Source: Methanobacteriota archaeon (GTDB lineage Archaea; Thermoplasmatota; Poseidoniia; Poseidoniales; Thalassarchaeaceae). From it: 48,090 nt of DNA. This document shows positions 19,167 to 28,557 of this stretch, in pieces; the first letter of the stretch is position 1; each line of letters begins with the position of its first letter. Position numbers and translations under genes: made by a program. The DNA is taken from the NCBI GenBank assembly GCA_002708695.1, contig PAOZ01000013.1, positions 1-48,090 of the forward strand, written 5' to 3'. The notes under the pieces are model-generated. The model saw only the letters and a program-made list of their open reading frames with translations, had not been told where the DNA came from and did not search any database.

Positions 19167-20903
19167 TCATATGAATCCGAAACCATCGAATTGTTGAGCA
19201 AAAGTGTAAATCATAATTGGAACCAGAATAATTCCCATACCATGTGATCTTCGAATCCCTATTCTTGGAGGCATTAGACCCATTAAAGTTCCAATTACTA
19301 GGACTCCTAATCCAATGAATCCAGTGCTAAACCAAACTAAAGCACTAACAAATAGAATCACTGAAATTACCATTGTTCTAAGAGGAATCAATTCATGTAA
19401 TTTTAGCATCCCTTTTGATAATTTTATCATTACAGGAACTGAAAAAAGGCCAGCAATAATTGTAATTGCTACTAGTCGAACAAAGTCAGATGGGGGCTCT
19501 AAAGTACCCCATATATCGATTGGATAGATCATATTCAGGGCTAATGCTGCTCCTGAACGCGGTCTTCCAACCATATACAGAAAACCAAGGACCATTACAG
19601 TTACAGCAGTATTCACTGAAGAAAGAACTGCGATTACTTCAAGATCTTGAGTAGATGTTTTCTCGTTTTCATCGAATGATTCAGACGTATTTTCTGCAAT
19701 TTCGATTAATTCTTCAAAGTCAGTCAGAACAGTTTCTTCAGAATTTTCTTGCTCACTCGTATTTGTAATCGCTTCTGTATCTTCATGTTCAATCGGGCCA
19801 CCTCCAATTTCTTCCATGAACAATTTCCGTCGTTCTGCCAACATTTCTTCAGGAGTCATGTCTCTATTTGAGGGCGAATATTCGAAGTCCGCTGGAATGA
19901 AATTAGGATCTCTTAATCTTCCTGCAATATTTCTCATAGACATTACAACAACTGTTGCTTGAGCAGCAGTCATTCCTGGCAAAATTGCCATCACCGATGA
20001 TACTACTGCGGATAGGAAGGTTGGAATTGCTAATGGTTTCATAGGTGGTAATTCCCAGTTTGGTTCTTGTTTTGGCATTTCAGATGTAGTGACATAGATG
20101 TCGATTAGGTTAGCAATTCCGAATAATCCTGCCAAACTAGGCATTAACAGAGTTGCAGATGGCATTCCAACAGGCGATCTTGCAGGTAACTCAAAAACTG
20201 CCCAACCATAGAAACCCGATAGTAAAAAGAAACATAGTGCTACAAAAATACCTGCTTTACGAGATGAATTGCCCAATCTCAAGTCAATTGCATCCCATTC
20301 ACGTTCGTATCTATATGCAAAAATTGGAAATGATACTCGAATGGGTTTAGGGAGCGGAATTCTCATCCAAGATGTTGCTTTTTGTAGAATTGAAGGCCAA
20401 GGCAGCCTAGTGGTCTCTGTTAATAGAAGAAAACTTGAGATGCTTAACAGAAGCCAAGGCAGGATATCTCTACTTCCCTCAAACCAATTTAGACCAGGAT
20501 TATCGCCGAAAAGAAGTCTCGCAACGACAAGTAGAGGTATCGCCATTATCATTCCCATTTGAGAACCTCTGGCAGAATATGCCACTCCTTGAGCAGCCTG
20601 TCCAGTAACCAACATCCGATGTCCGGGTAGTAATGCTAAGGCCATATTGTCATCAGGTGCGCCTACAAGAGCACTTGGAATGTAATTCAGAAATGTATGT
20701 ACCATGCCACACGAAACAATCATTCCAGCAATGATATCCAAGGGCAAACCAATTCCAATTGCAATAGGTGTAAGAGATACAGCAATTAGTGCGACATTGT
20801 TTACGTGAAAACCAGGTATTAATCCAGTAAATGTTCCTAGAATGGCTCCTGCTCCAAACGCCATGAATAACCAAAACAGGTCATGCAGGTACGTTTCTAG
20901 CAT
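19167..20903 (-). CDS. Tripartite tricarboxylate transporter TctA-family (DUF112-like) permease
   Basis: 'GAILGTFTGLIPGFHVNNVALIAVSLTPIAIGIGLPLDIIAGMIVSCGMVHTFLNYIPSALVGAPDDNMALALLPGHRMLVTGQAAQGV'; many TMs with an acidic cytoplasmic insertion. ATG at 20903 after TTG at 20906. Confidence 0.8.
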   Translation of the reverse strand: MLETYLHDLFWLFMAFGAGAILGTFTGLIPGFHVNNVALIAVSLTPIAIGIGLPLDIIAGMIVSCGMVHTFLNYIPSALVGAPDDNMALALLPGHRMLVTGQAAQGVAYSARGSQMGMIMAIPLLVVARLLFGDNPGLNWFEGSRDILPWLLLSISSFLLLTETTRLPWPSILQKATSWMRIPLPKPIRVSFPIFAYRYEREWDAIDLRLGNSSRKAGIFVALCFFLLSGFYGWAVFELPARSPVGMPSATLLMPSLAGLFGIANLIDIYVTTSEMPKQEPNWELPPMKPLAIPTFLSAVVSSVMAILPGMTAAQATVVVMSMRNIAGRLRDPNFIPADFEYSPSNRDMTPEEMLAERRKLFMEEIGGGPIEHEDTEAITNTSEQENSEETVLTDFEELIEIAENTSESFDENEKTSTQDLEVIAVLSSVNTAVTVMVLGFLYMVGRPRSGAALALNMIYPIDIWGTLEPPSDFVRLVAITIIAGLFSVPVMIKLSKGMLKLHELIPLRTMVISVILFVSALVWFSTGFIGLGVLVIGTLMGLMPPRIGIRRSHGMGIILVPIMIYTFAQQFDGFGFI

Positions 20904-20918
20904 CAAAATCCCTCTTGG

Positions 20919-22505
20919 TTATGCCCAAGTTTGGCTATGTCCTCTGATGTCAATACATGTCCATGCGCTACTTGTGCCCCCCATATCATTCTCTAAAATC
21001 AATCGACCTCTCCAAGTGAGAGTAGGTGCCTCTCCTGCGAATTGAGAAGCTTCAGTTCCATCGCCAATAATGCATATTGTTCGATTTGTCCCTGGTTGTC
21101 GAAGAACTTGCTTAGTTCCATTCTCAGTTTCTTCGATAATTCCGTATAGTTCTACTCGTTTGTTTTCTTCCCATCTCCAATCGGAGTAAGATTCGCCCCA
21201 AGTGAGAGTTACATAACCAGGAGTGGGTCCTGATAAATTAATTTCAGATGTTCTTATTACTACTCTTGCATCTTCTACATCCCACACAACTGTCCCAATC
21301 ATTCTAACTGATTGACCTGCTTCTAGGCATTCAGATCTGGCTCCTGATAATTCGATTCTAATTTGCACCATTCCGGCAGTCCAAACTGGGTAATCTTGTA
21401 TGTACCCCTTCAGATAATCTGGACATATTGGATTTGAAATGTAACCTTCGATGGTATGAGATGAATTCGCATATCTAAATGGGTCAAGAGCAATATCTTC
21501 CAATTCAGTAATATTTTCTCGCGGAATTTCTGGTGTTGGTTGATTTTCAAGATCTATGTCCATGCAAATTGTTGCTTTTCCATTATCCCATCTTAATCTG
21601 CCCTCCCATTTGCTTCGATATTCATCGATTGGGGGATTATCTGTTCCTGTGATTATTGCACATAAACCATCATCTTCTGTTGGTCCTCTAAGCATTAAAT
21701 TGCCTGATTCAGAACGTAGTGTTCCATCAATAGTAACCATCTTTCCTATGTCATAAGATAAGGTTGTAGCATCTGCTGACCATCGAAGATGCACGGGCCC
21801 TGCTTCTTGTTGAACAATAAGATTAGTTGATTGAGAAAACATTTGGAATCTCAGATTCCTAGAGTCAAATAAAATCCAACCAGTTAGTCGAACTTTACTT
21901 CCTGCTTCATAGTGTTCTAAGACACGCCCCTCTAGTCGTACATACAACATATGATCTGCATTAGAATAGGACGGATTATCTTGGAGGTAAAATGATTGCC
22001 GAGTTAAATTCGGAGCCAAAGCCTTACCTACATATCCTTCAACAGTTATTGACTCACCCTCGAATTCTCGAGGATCTTTAGCTAATTCTGACATGCTAGT
22101 CCAAGAAGGAGCGACAGCGGCGCCTTCTTTTTGATAAACTGCTCCTCTGCCACTGGATTGTAACCAAATACTTCCATTCCATTCTACAATTTCTCCTTCA
22201 ACATATACGATTGAACCAATTTCAGGGAGATTTGATTCGTTAATGTAACCATTTTTCACCCATCTAACTTCTGCAACAGTATATCCATCGTTTGGGTCCA
22301 TTACTTGCATATCTATTCTGTCGTCCCCATCGCCGTAAGGATCTCTAATCCACGATGTTAGGATTCCTTCAATTTTGACTGTCTCTCTAGGATAGTTCGG
22401 CAAGTCTTCAATATCGACAAGATCTGGTTCGCGTACAACAGCATAGAAGTTCATTGTCATGACTAAAAGTAGTGAGGTCAGGAACATCACCCACATGCGG
22501 GCCAT
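20919..22505 (-). CDS. Membrane-anchored exported protein with about five OB-fold-like domains
   Basis: N-term 'MARMWVMFLTSLLLVMTMNFYAVV' signal anchor; repeated 'VKIEGILTSW', 'ITVEGYVGKA', 'VTIDGTLRSE', 'HTIEGYISNP', 'VELYGIIEET' each followed by OB-like beta pattern and 'G..V...G.V'. Alternative TTG start at 22574. Confidence 0.7.
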   Translation of the reverse strand: MARMWVMFLTSLLLVMTMNFYAVVREPDLVDIEDLPNYPRETVKIEGILTSWIRDPYGDGDDRIDMQVMDPNDGYTVAEVRWVKNGYINESNLPEIGSIVYVEGEIVEWNGSIWLQSSGRGAVYQKEGAAVAPSWTSMSELAKDPREFEGESITVEGYVGKALAPNLTRQSFYLQDNPSYSNADHMLYVRLEGRVLEHYEAGSKVRLTGWILFDSRNLRFQMFSQSTNLIVQQEAGPVHLRWSADATTLSYDIGKMVTIDGTLRSESGNLMLRGPTEDDGLCAIITGTDNPPIDEYRSKWEGRLRWDNGKATICMDIDLENQPTPEIPRENITELEDIALDPFRYANSSHTIEGYISNPICPDYLKGYIQDYPVWTAGMVQIRIELSGARSECLEAGQSVRMIGTVVWDVEDARVVIRTSEINLSGPTPGYVTLTWGESYSDWRWEENKRVELYGIIEETENGTKQVLRQPGTNRTICIIGDGTEASQFAGEAPTLTWRGRLILENDMGGTSSAWTCIDIRGHSQTWA

Positions 22506-22598
22506 GTAGTGTGCAGTAGGGTGAGACAATTCAACTTCACTGTCAATCGTAGTTGTTGAGAACCCATAGTTCAAGGACTAATTTTAGAATGTATAGTC

Positions 22599-23024
22599 AT
22601 GAAGGAACAGAAAATATTGGACTTATACTCGAATTATATTCGGGCATTCGAGAACAAAAATTATGACTTTATCGCCACTGTCTGTAGGACCCCCTTCTTC
22701 ACTTCCTCTCCGGAAGGTGGAGTTGTATTTGAAAATCGAGAACAGTTGATATCTGGTTTTTCCGCTCTCCGTGAATCATTGGATAAAGAAGGATATGTGG
22801 GCAGTAGGATAAACAAACTAGAATTCAGAGAGATTGCAGATACAACGTGCACTCTTTTTGTCGACTTTGATCGAATGAATCCTCAAGGTGAGGATTTTCA
22901 CCATGGGCAGGCTCTCTACCTATTCCAAGGTAAGGATGAAAGTATTGCTATTATTGGAATAATAGTTCTTGATTCTTCGACTGTTGCTTCATGGACAGAT
23001 AATTCAGATTCGGAAAGCAATTAG
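22599..23024 (+). CDS. NTF2-like/SnoaL-like small protein
   Basis: 141 aa; 'ILDLYSNYIRAFENKNYDFIATVCRTPFFTSSPEGGVVFENREQLISGFSALRESL' has the NTF2-like organisation. Confidence 0.65.
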   Translation: MKEQKILDLYSNYIRAFENKNYDFIATVCRTPFFTSSPEGGVVFENREQLISGFSALRESLDKEGYVGSRINKLEFREIADTTCTLFVDFDRMNPQGEDFHHGQALYLFQGKDESIAIIGIIVLDSSTVASWTDNSDSESN

Positions 23025-23061
23025 CCGACGTGGCTATTTGCAACTTCCTACTCCGAGGTCT

Positions 23062-24408
23062 ATGAGAGGGCGCCGGTTTGCAACCAGTATGTTGCTGATA
23101 TGCATTCTTTTAGTGCCTTTTTCTTCACCATCATATATTGGTTTGGAAATGAATATTGAATCAATGTTTGATGAAGAAAATCAAACTTCAAATGAGATTA
23201 ATCGTAGTGAATTATACGCTTCTCTTCCTATATGGTCAATTGGAGATTCTTGGACATATACTGTTTCTCTAGATGCTGTTTCTTTGGTTGCAGAAGCAGA
23301 AACGATAGAGGGGGCTTCTTTGGATATTCTAACCGGCACTGCCACTAGGACTGTAACTGCAATTTATGAGACATCAGTTAATGGCCATTCACCTGAATAT
23401 ATCGTCACTACAATTCTTGGAGCAACGGGTACAGGCGTATTTCCACAGGGTCCCGTAGATATCTCAGGCGATTTGATAATTGGGATGGCAGAGGTAATGA
23501 GGGTTCGAGTTTCGGATTTAGCCATCGTACACATCTCTAGAGATTTTGATATTGATTTTTCAGCCGGCCCTGTTCAACTTGACATGGCAGATGTCGTGGA
23601 GAATACTTCATTCTCTCCTTCGTACGAATTTTATGATTTCCCAATACGTGAATCAGATGTACATTTTCTTTCTATTGAACGTTCTACTACTTGGGTAGGT
23701 GATGGTTTGGTTTCCTTCCCAGGAGATACAGTTGTGAACAATACAGATCGAGAGACTATGCCTGCAAAACGAATTGAATCATCTTTACTCTCTTATCCTT
23801 GCCCTTCAGAGGCCATCTCTATTGCAGAAAAGGCATCTGATGGCGTTTTGATTGAAGAGCATCATTATTGTGAAGATGTAAAAAATGACATTTATTGGTA
23901 TACCGAAGATGTAGGATTGAATGGAGTAAAGGGAACATTCAATCTTATTTCTTACACTCCTGCTGGAGCTACTCCAGGTTTCGAAAATCCTCCTCAAATT
24001 GTTGTCGAATTGGACCCAAATGATCTTGGAAAAGAACTCCCAGTAAATGTATCCGTTTCTACGAGTGCTTCTGATGGTTCTCCCACTTCTCGTACTATTC
24101 ATTTGTATACAATGGACGAAATGTTAGAGTCTTCTACCTCTAATGGTGAATTATTTATGTCAATTAATTCTACTACTTTACCAGATAGTACAATTTCAGT
24201 AACTGATTGGTCTAGCCATGCGATTATAGCTTGTATGGGTCATGATTCTACTACTTTAACGTACACTGCTTGTGGTGCTGCTGAAATTACAATACAAGGT
24301 TCAGCCATGGGGGCATTAATTCGTGAACAAACAGTTTCAGGAATCGTCGACATCATCGTTGATCTCAGCATCTCTAGTGAGCAAGCCTCGAGGTTGATTC
24401 GTCTCTGA
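23062..24408 (+). CDS. Hypothetical secreted protein
   Basis: ATG at 23062 gives 'MRGRRFATSMLLICILLVPFSSPSYIG' signal peptide; no recognised domain. Confidence 0.75.
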   Translation: MRGRRFATSMLLICILLVPFSSPSYIGLEMNIESMFDEENQTSNEINRSELYASLPIWSIGDSWTYTVSLDAVSLVAEAETIEGASLDILTGTATRTVTAIYETSVNGHSPEYIVTTILGATGTGVFPQGPVDISGDLIIGMAEVMRVRVSDLAIVHISRDFDIDFSAGPVQLDMADVVENTSFSPSYEFYDFPIRESDVHFLSIERSTTWVGDGLVSFPGDTVVNNTDRETMPAKRIESSLLSYPCPSEAISIAEKASDGVLIEEHHYCEDVKNDIYWYTEDVGLNGVKGTFNLISYTPAGATPGFENPPQIVVELDPNDLGKELPVNVSVSTSASDGSPTSRTIHLYTMDEMLESSTSNGELFMSINSTTLPDSTISVTDWSSHAIIACMGHDSTTLTYTACGAAEITIQGSAMGALIREQTVSGIVDIIVDLSISSEQASRLIRL

Positions 24409-25497
24409 GTTTCTTCCTTTTTCTCGTATATTTTTATCGAGATCTACCACTTTCTCAGCAATGTTATCGATGTAATCTGCATCTTTGACAATATTATATG
24501 CTCGGTATCCAACCCACCCAAGTATAGTCGCAATGGCTATTCCCACCAATATGAATACAAAAATAGTTCCAGTTCTATCGCTCCCTGTAATTTGTACATT
24601 TCTTGCATCTTCAAAATCGTATGACCATTCTATTGCCTGTAAAATTAGAGTGATTTTCCCATCGATTCTTGATTCTTGTTGTAACACATACCCTTCATCA
24701 TGAACCCACAAAGTGTCCGAACGAATGCCTCCCGTTTCTTCAATTGTGACAATTGTTGTAGAAATTTTTGTCTGTGATCCTTCGCCTACGTAAATATCTG
24801 ATTCATCTCCTACTGTCCAAATCAAACTTATTATTTCGCTGGAAGTAGTAGCATTTCCTCCATTCCATGGCCCTCCATTTTCTCTAGTTCGAATTGAAGT
24901 TGATGTCTCTGTGTCTTGTTCTACAACCCAAGAATCTCCGGTTCTGAATCGTTCAGGCCAATCACCTGAACGAGTGGAATTTCTCCATACTGTAGATTCA
25001 ACTTCGACAGAGTTTTCTTCTGTACCAACTGTAAAGTTGACCATGAACAGAGTAATTGTTTTGATATCAGTAAATGGGGCAATAATTCCTATTCTATCTA
25101 CTGGTTCCCAAACTTGTCGTTCCGTATTTATTGTTACATTCAATTGATCTGATTCAAACAAGGTACTACCATTTGTCCAATTTGCAATTATTTGAATTAC
25201 ATGGGTTTGGGTAGCTTTGGAACAATCTCCTTCCCATGCTAATCTAGTGCAATCATCGTTCCCATTATATCGAGTCGTTAATCGGTCATTTCCAATACGG
25301 TCTACCGATTCTGGTGTACTTCCATTTGCCAGATATTGATTCATAGTTTCAATTGCAAATGTATCATATCCAACATATACAAAAGTATCTCCATCCGTCC
25401 ATTTTGGTGACATAACTTCTGCTGTGGATACAGTAGACGTGAGCAATAAAATTAGTATTGGTATCACCGAATAACGAACGAGTGCTCTCCGTCTCAT
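24337..25497 (-). CDS. Hypothetical surface protein with signal peptide and C-terminal TM
   Basis: 'MRRRALVRYSVIPILILLLTSTVSTAEV' from ATG at 25497; TM 'GTIFVFILVGIAIATILGWVGYRAYNIV'; several sequons. Confidence 0.75.
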   Translation of the reverse strand: MRRRALVRYSVIPILILLLTSTVSTAEVMSPKWTDGDTFVYVGYDTFAIETMNQYLANGSTPESVDRIGNDRLTTRYNGNDDCTRLAWEGDCSKATQTHVIQIIANWTNGSTLFESDQLNVTINTERQVWEPVDRIGIIAPFTDIKTITLFMVNFTVGTEENSVEVESTVWRNSTRSGDWPERFRTGDSWVVEQDTETSTSIRTRENGGPWNGGNATTSSEIISLIWTVGDESDIYVGEGSQTKISTTIVTIEETGGIRSDTLWVHDEGYVLQQESRIDGKITLILQAIEWSYDFEDARNVQITGSDRTGTIFVFILVGIAIATILGWVGYRAYNIVKDADYIDNIAEKVVDLDKNIREKGRNSETNQPRGLLTRDAEINDDVDDS

Positions 25498-25587
25498 GCC
25501 CCTCGCATACACTATCTTGGCTTCATTCCGTCGCTAATACGCTCTGATTTCCGTTGGTTTCTTGTGTACCTCCTGTTACCCATAGTC

Positions 25588-27696
25588 ATGATACCACTGA
25601 TGAGAGGCTTGTCTGGGTTGTTCGCAATTGTTGTCGTATGCCTATTTCTAGTTCCTGTTACAGCGCCTATGGCCATGGTTGATGATTCATCCCCAGTAGT
25701 AGATTTACCTTGGTGGGAGACTACGAATATGGACAAGGATCGAGATGAGATTCACGATGCAGTATGGATGGCAGTTGCAGGAATGAGCGGAGGTGGTTGG
25801 GTTGATGATGATGGCCGGATTGGCGTTATTGTAGATTTTGATCATACACCTACAGAAGAAGATGAAATTTTGTTAGAGGAATCTATTGATTTCATCGTCC
25901 AGTGGAGATACCACTTGATTGATTCAATCGCAGGCAAGGTTGCTGTTGATCATCTACATGAGTTAACTGAGATCGAAGGTGTTGTTTTAGTAGAATTAGA
26001 TGGCCGTCTCGAGGTTCAGATGGAAGATGTAGTCCCATACCATGGTGTTGATACTGTGTGGGAAGATACGGGTTATACAGGCACAGGATCAGTTGTCGCA
26101 ATTATTGATACAGGTATTGATTCAGATCATGTAGGATTAGATGATCTTGATGATAACAATGAAACAGATGACCCTAAAGTGATTGCATTTTATGATCCGG
26201 TTAATACTCCCGATCTAACGAATGGTACCGAAGTTAAGGCCTACGATGACCAAGGTCATGGAACACACTGTGCGGGAATTACTGCTGGTACTGGTGCTCC
26301 AGAAATGGTGCATGTAGGAGTTGCCCCTCAGGCCCAATTGGTCGGAGTCAAAGTCCTCGATTCTGGTGGGTCCGGTTCATTTGCTACGGTCATGGCTGGC
26401 ATGGAATGGACAGTGGATAAAAAGCATGTTTTCAACATACGTGCTGCAAGTATGAGCCTTGGCGGACCTGGTGCAATTGAATGGACCTCCTCTGAAGAGG
26501 AATCTGTTAACCGGATGGGTAATCGAATGATGGCTGAAGGAATTGCTCTTTTCATAGCTGCAGGCAATAGTGCTGGACCAGGTACGATTGGTACACCAGG
26601 TAGTGCGGAAGATGTGATTACAGTTGGTTCACTCGATAAGAGTGGCGCAATTGCTGCATATTCTAGTGAAGGGCCTACAGAAGAAAATCGAGTGAAACCA
26701 AATATTGCTTTTATCGGATCAGATGTGATGGCCCCTGATTTCAATACAGGTAATGGTTACACCGCAAAATCAGGAACTAGTATGGCTACTCCTGGTGCTG
26801 CTGGACTAGCGGCTTTGATGTACCAAGCAAATCCAGACATATCTCCCTTTGATGTACGGAATATAATGCAAGAGACTGCAATTTATCGCCAGTGTCATTA
26901 TATGCTTGCAAACCAACCTTGTGCCGAGGATCTCATCCCAAAGAATCGTCAGAACAATGTCTATGGTCACGGAGAGACTCGTTCTCCTGAATCTGTAGCT
27001 GAAGCTGCGAACTATGTCTATGGTTTAGACATGGGAATGAATATCTCACTTTTATCAGAGCCTACAATGGATAACAAAGTACATATTGGCCCAGGTGAAG
27101 GTATAGATTATTCTCTCACTGGAGATCCTGTTGAGGTACAATGGCGAACTTGGGACATGAGAGACACTTGGATGGATCTAGTTGAGCATGATTTGGGTGA
27201 AGAAGAGGTTACAATTACTCATACCATGCTAGTAGACAGACTGCAAGAACTCCCTGAACTCGAAATCGAAGGAAATCATACCATTCTCTTACGTTCTATT
27301 CGTGGTCCTAACGCTTCGGCAAACATGGTGACTCACATTCATGTAATGGGTTCTGAACCAATTGATGAAGTTGTAGAAGATTCGTCAGCAACAGTCTTTG
27401 CTCTCTCTGCAACAATTGTATTTCTTGCTATAATAATTGGCGGCTTACTGATTATACTCATGCGTAATTCTAATTTTGAAGATTCTCCCTTTGTGGATAA
27501 TTCAAAAGAAGATGCAATACTAGATTTCCCTGAGCCCGTATCGCTAACTTCGGAGTTCAATGCAGTTGTGGCTAATGAATCAGAAGCGACGTATTCTAAG
27601 ATGACAGTAACTGAATTGAAGACAATACTTTCAGATCGTAACTTACCAACTTCTGGAAAAAAGGCAGATTTGATTCAACGATTACTCGATGAGTGA
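25588..27696 (+). CDS. Subtilisin-like (S8) serine protease, exported, with C-terminal TM and cytoplasmic SAP domain
   Basis: Catalytic motifs 'VVAIIDTGIDSDHVG' (Asp), 'GHGTHCAGITAGTG' (His), 'SGTSMATPGAAG' (Ser); TM 'TVFALSATIVFLAIIIGGLLIILM'; tail 'MTVTELKTILSDRNLPTSGKKADLIQRLLDE'. Confidence 0.95.
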   Translation: MIPLMRGLSGLFAIVVVCLFLVPVTAPMAMVDDSSPVVDLPWWETTNMDKDRDEIHDAVWMAVAGMSGGGWVDDDGRIGVIVDFDHTPTEEDEILLEESIDFIVQWRYHLIDSIAGKVAVDHLHELTEIEGVVLVELDGRLEVQMEDVVPYHGVDTVWEDTGYTGTGSVVAIIDTGIDSDHVGLDDLDDNNETDDPKVIAFYDPVNTPDLTNGTEVKAYDDQGHGTHCAGITAGTGAPEMVHVGVAPQAQLVGVKVLDSGGSGSFATVMAGMEWTVDKKHVFNIRAASMSLGGPGAIEWTSSEEESVNRMGNRMMAEGIALFIAAGNSAGPGTIGTPGSAEDVITVGSLDKSGAIAAYSSEGPTEENRVKPNIAFIGSDVMAPDFNTGNGYTAKSGTSMATPGAAGLAALMYQANPDISPFDVRNIMQETAIYRQCHYMLANQPCAEDLIPKNRQNNVYGHGETRSPESVAEAANYVYGLDMGMNISLLSEPTMDNKVHIGPGEGIDYSLTGDPVEVQWRTWDMRDTWMDLVEHDLGEEEVTITHTMLVDRLQELPELEIEGNHTILLRSIRGPNASANMVTHIHVMGSEPIDEVVEDSSATVFALSATIVFLAIIIGGLLIILMRNSNFEDSPFVDNSKEDAILDFPEPVSLTSEFNAVVANESEATYSKMTVTELKTILSDRNLPTSGKKADLIQRLLDE

Positions 27697-27705
27697 GCCG
27701 ATTGC

Positions 27706-28539
27706 ATGGTTGCAATTAGTAGCATCATTTTGTCATCATTGATGGCAGGAATAGTCGCAATTCTCGCAACAGTTTTCATTGAAAGAAGTGGGGGAGCCAT
27801 TGGAGCAATCATTACCCTACCGACAACAATTGTTCCTGCTAGCATAGGGATTTGGATTGGAGTAAATGGTGAATTAGTGTCATTTTCTGCGGCAATGTCA
27901 ATGGTTCCAATTGGTATGTTGTTGAATGTACTTTTTCTAGGTTCATGGAGGATTCTTCCATCATATCTTGAACATTTATTCTCGGAACGAAATCTTGTTG
28001 TTGCAGTGGGAATTAGTTCTGTATTATTTTGGTTGTTTTCTGCAGGTGTTTCCACAATTATTGTGGAATATATCTCAAATTTTGTAGGCCCAATTTATGT
28101 AGGAATTTGTGCTGTTTTCATTGCTTTTGTTTTGGGATATATTACAGTTTCAAAAGGAGGAGATGCACCTCCTGGTTTGAATAGAGTTAGTTTGTTGTCT
28201 CTATTATCAAGAGGCATAGCTGCTGGATTAGCAATTGGATTATCTGTTTGGATTGCAGGATTGGGGTTGCCTTTCATCAGTGGAGTAATATCTGTTTTTC
28301 CGGCAATTTTCCTAACTACTATGGTTTCATTATGGATTGCTCAAGGTAGATCCGTTCCAGTCGGCGCTACCGGTCCAATGATGTTTGGTTCTACGTCAGT
28401 ATCGATTTATGCCTTAATCTGCATTCTTATTTTCCCGTTTTTTGGAATATGGGCTGGGAGTCTAATTTCTTGGTTGTTATCTGTAATACTCTATAGTGTA
28501 CCTGTGGGTATCATCACTTGGCGAACGATTGATGCCTAA
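27706..28539 (+). CDS. Hypothetical polytopic membrane protein
   Basis: 277 aa, about 8 hydrophobic segments across the ORF; ATG 10 nt after the protease stop. Confidence 0.75.
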   Translation: MVAISSIILSSLMAGIVAILATVFIERSGGAIGAIITLPTTIVPASIGIWIGVNGELVSFSAAMSMVPIGMLLNVLFLGSWRILPSYLEHLFSERNLVVAVGISSVLFWLFSAGVSTIIVEYISNFVGPIYVGICAVFIAFVLGYITVSKGGDAPPGLNRVSLLSLLSRGIAAGLAIGLSVWIAGLGLPFISGVISVFPAIFLTTMVSLWIAQGRSVPVGATGPMMFGSTSVSIYALICILIFPFFGIWAGSLISWLLSVILYSVPVGIITWRTIDA

Positions 28540-28557
28540 CATATGTGATGGATAGGT

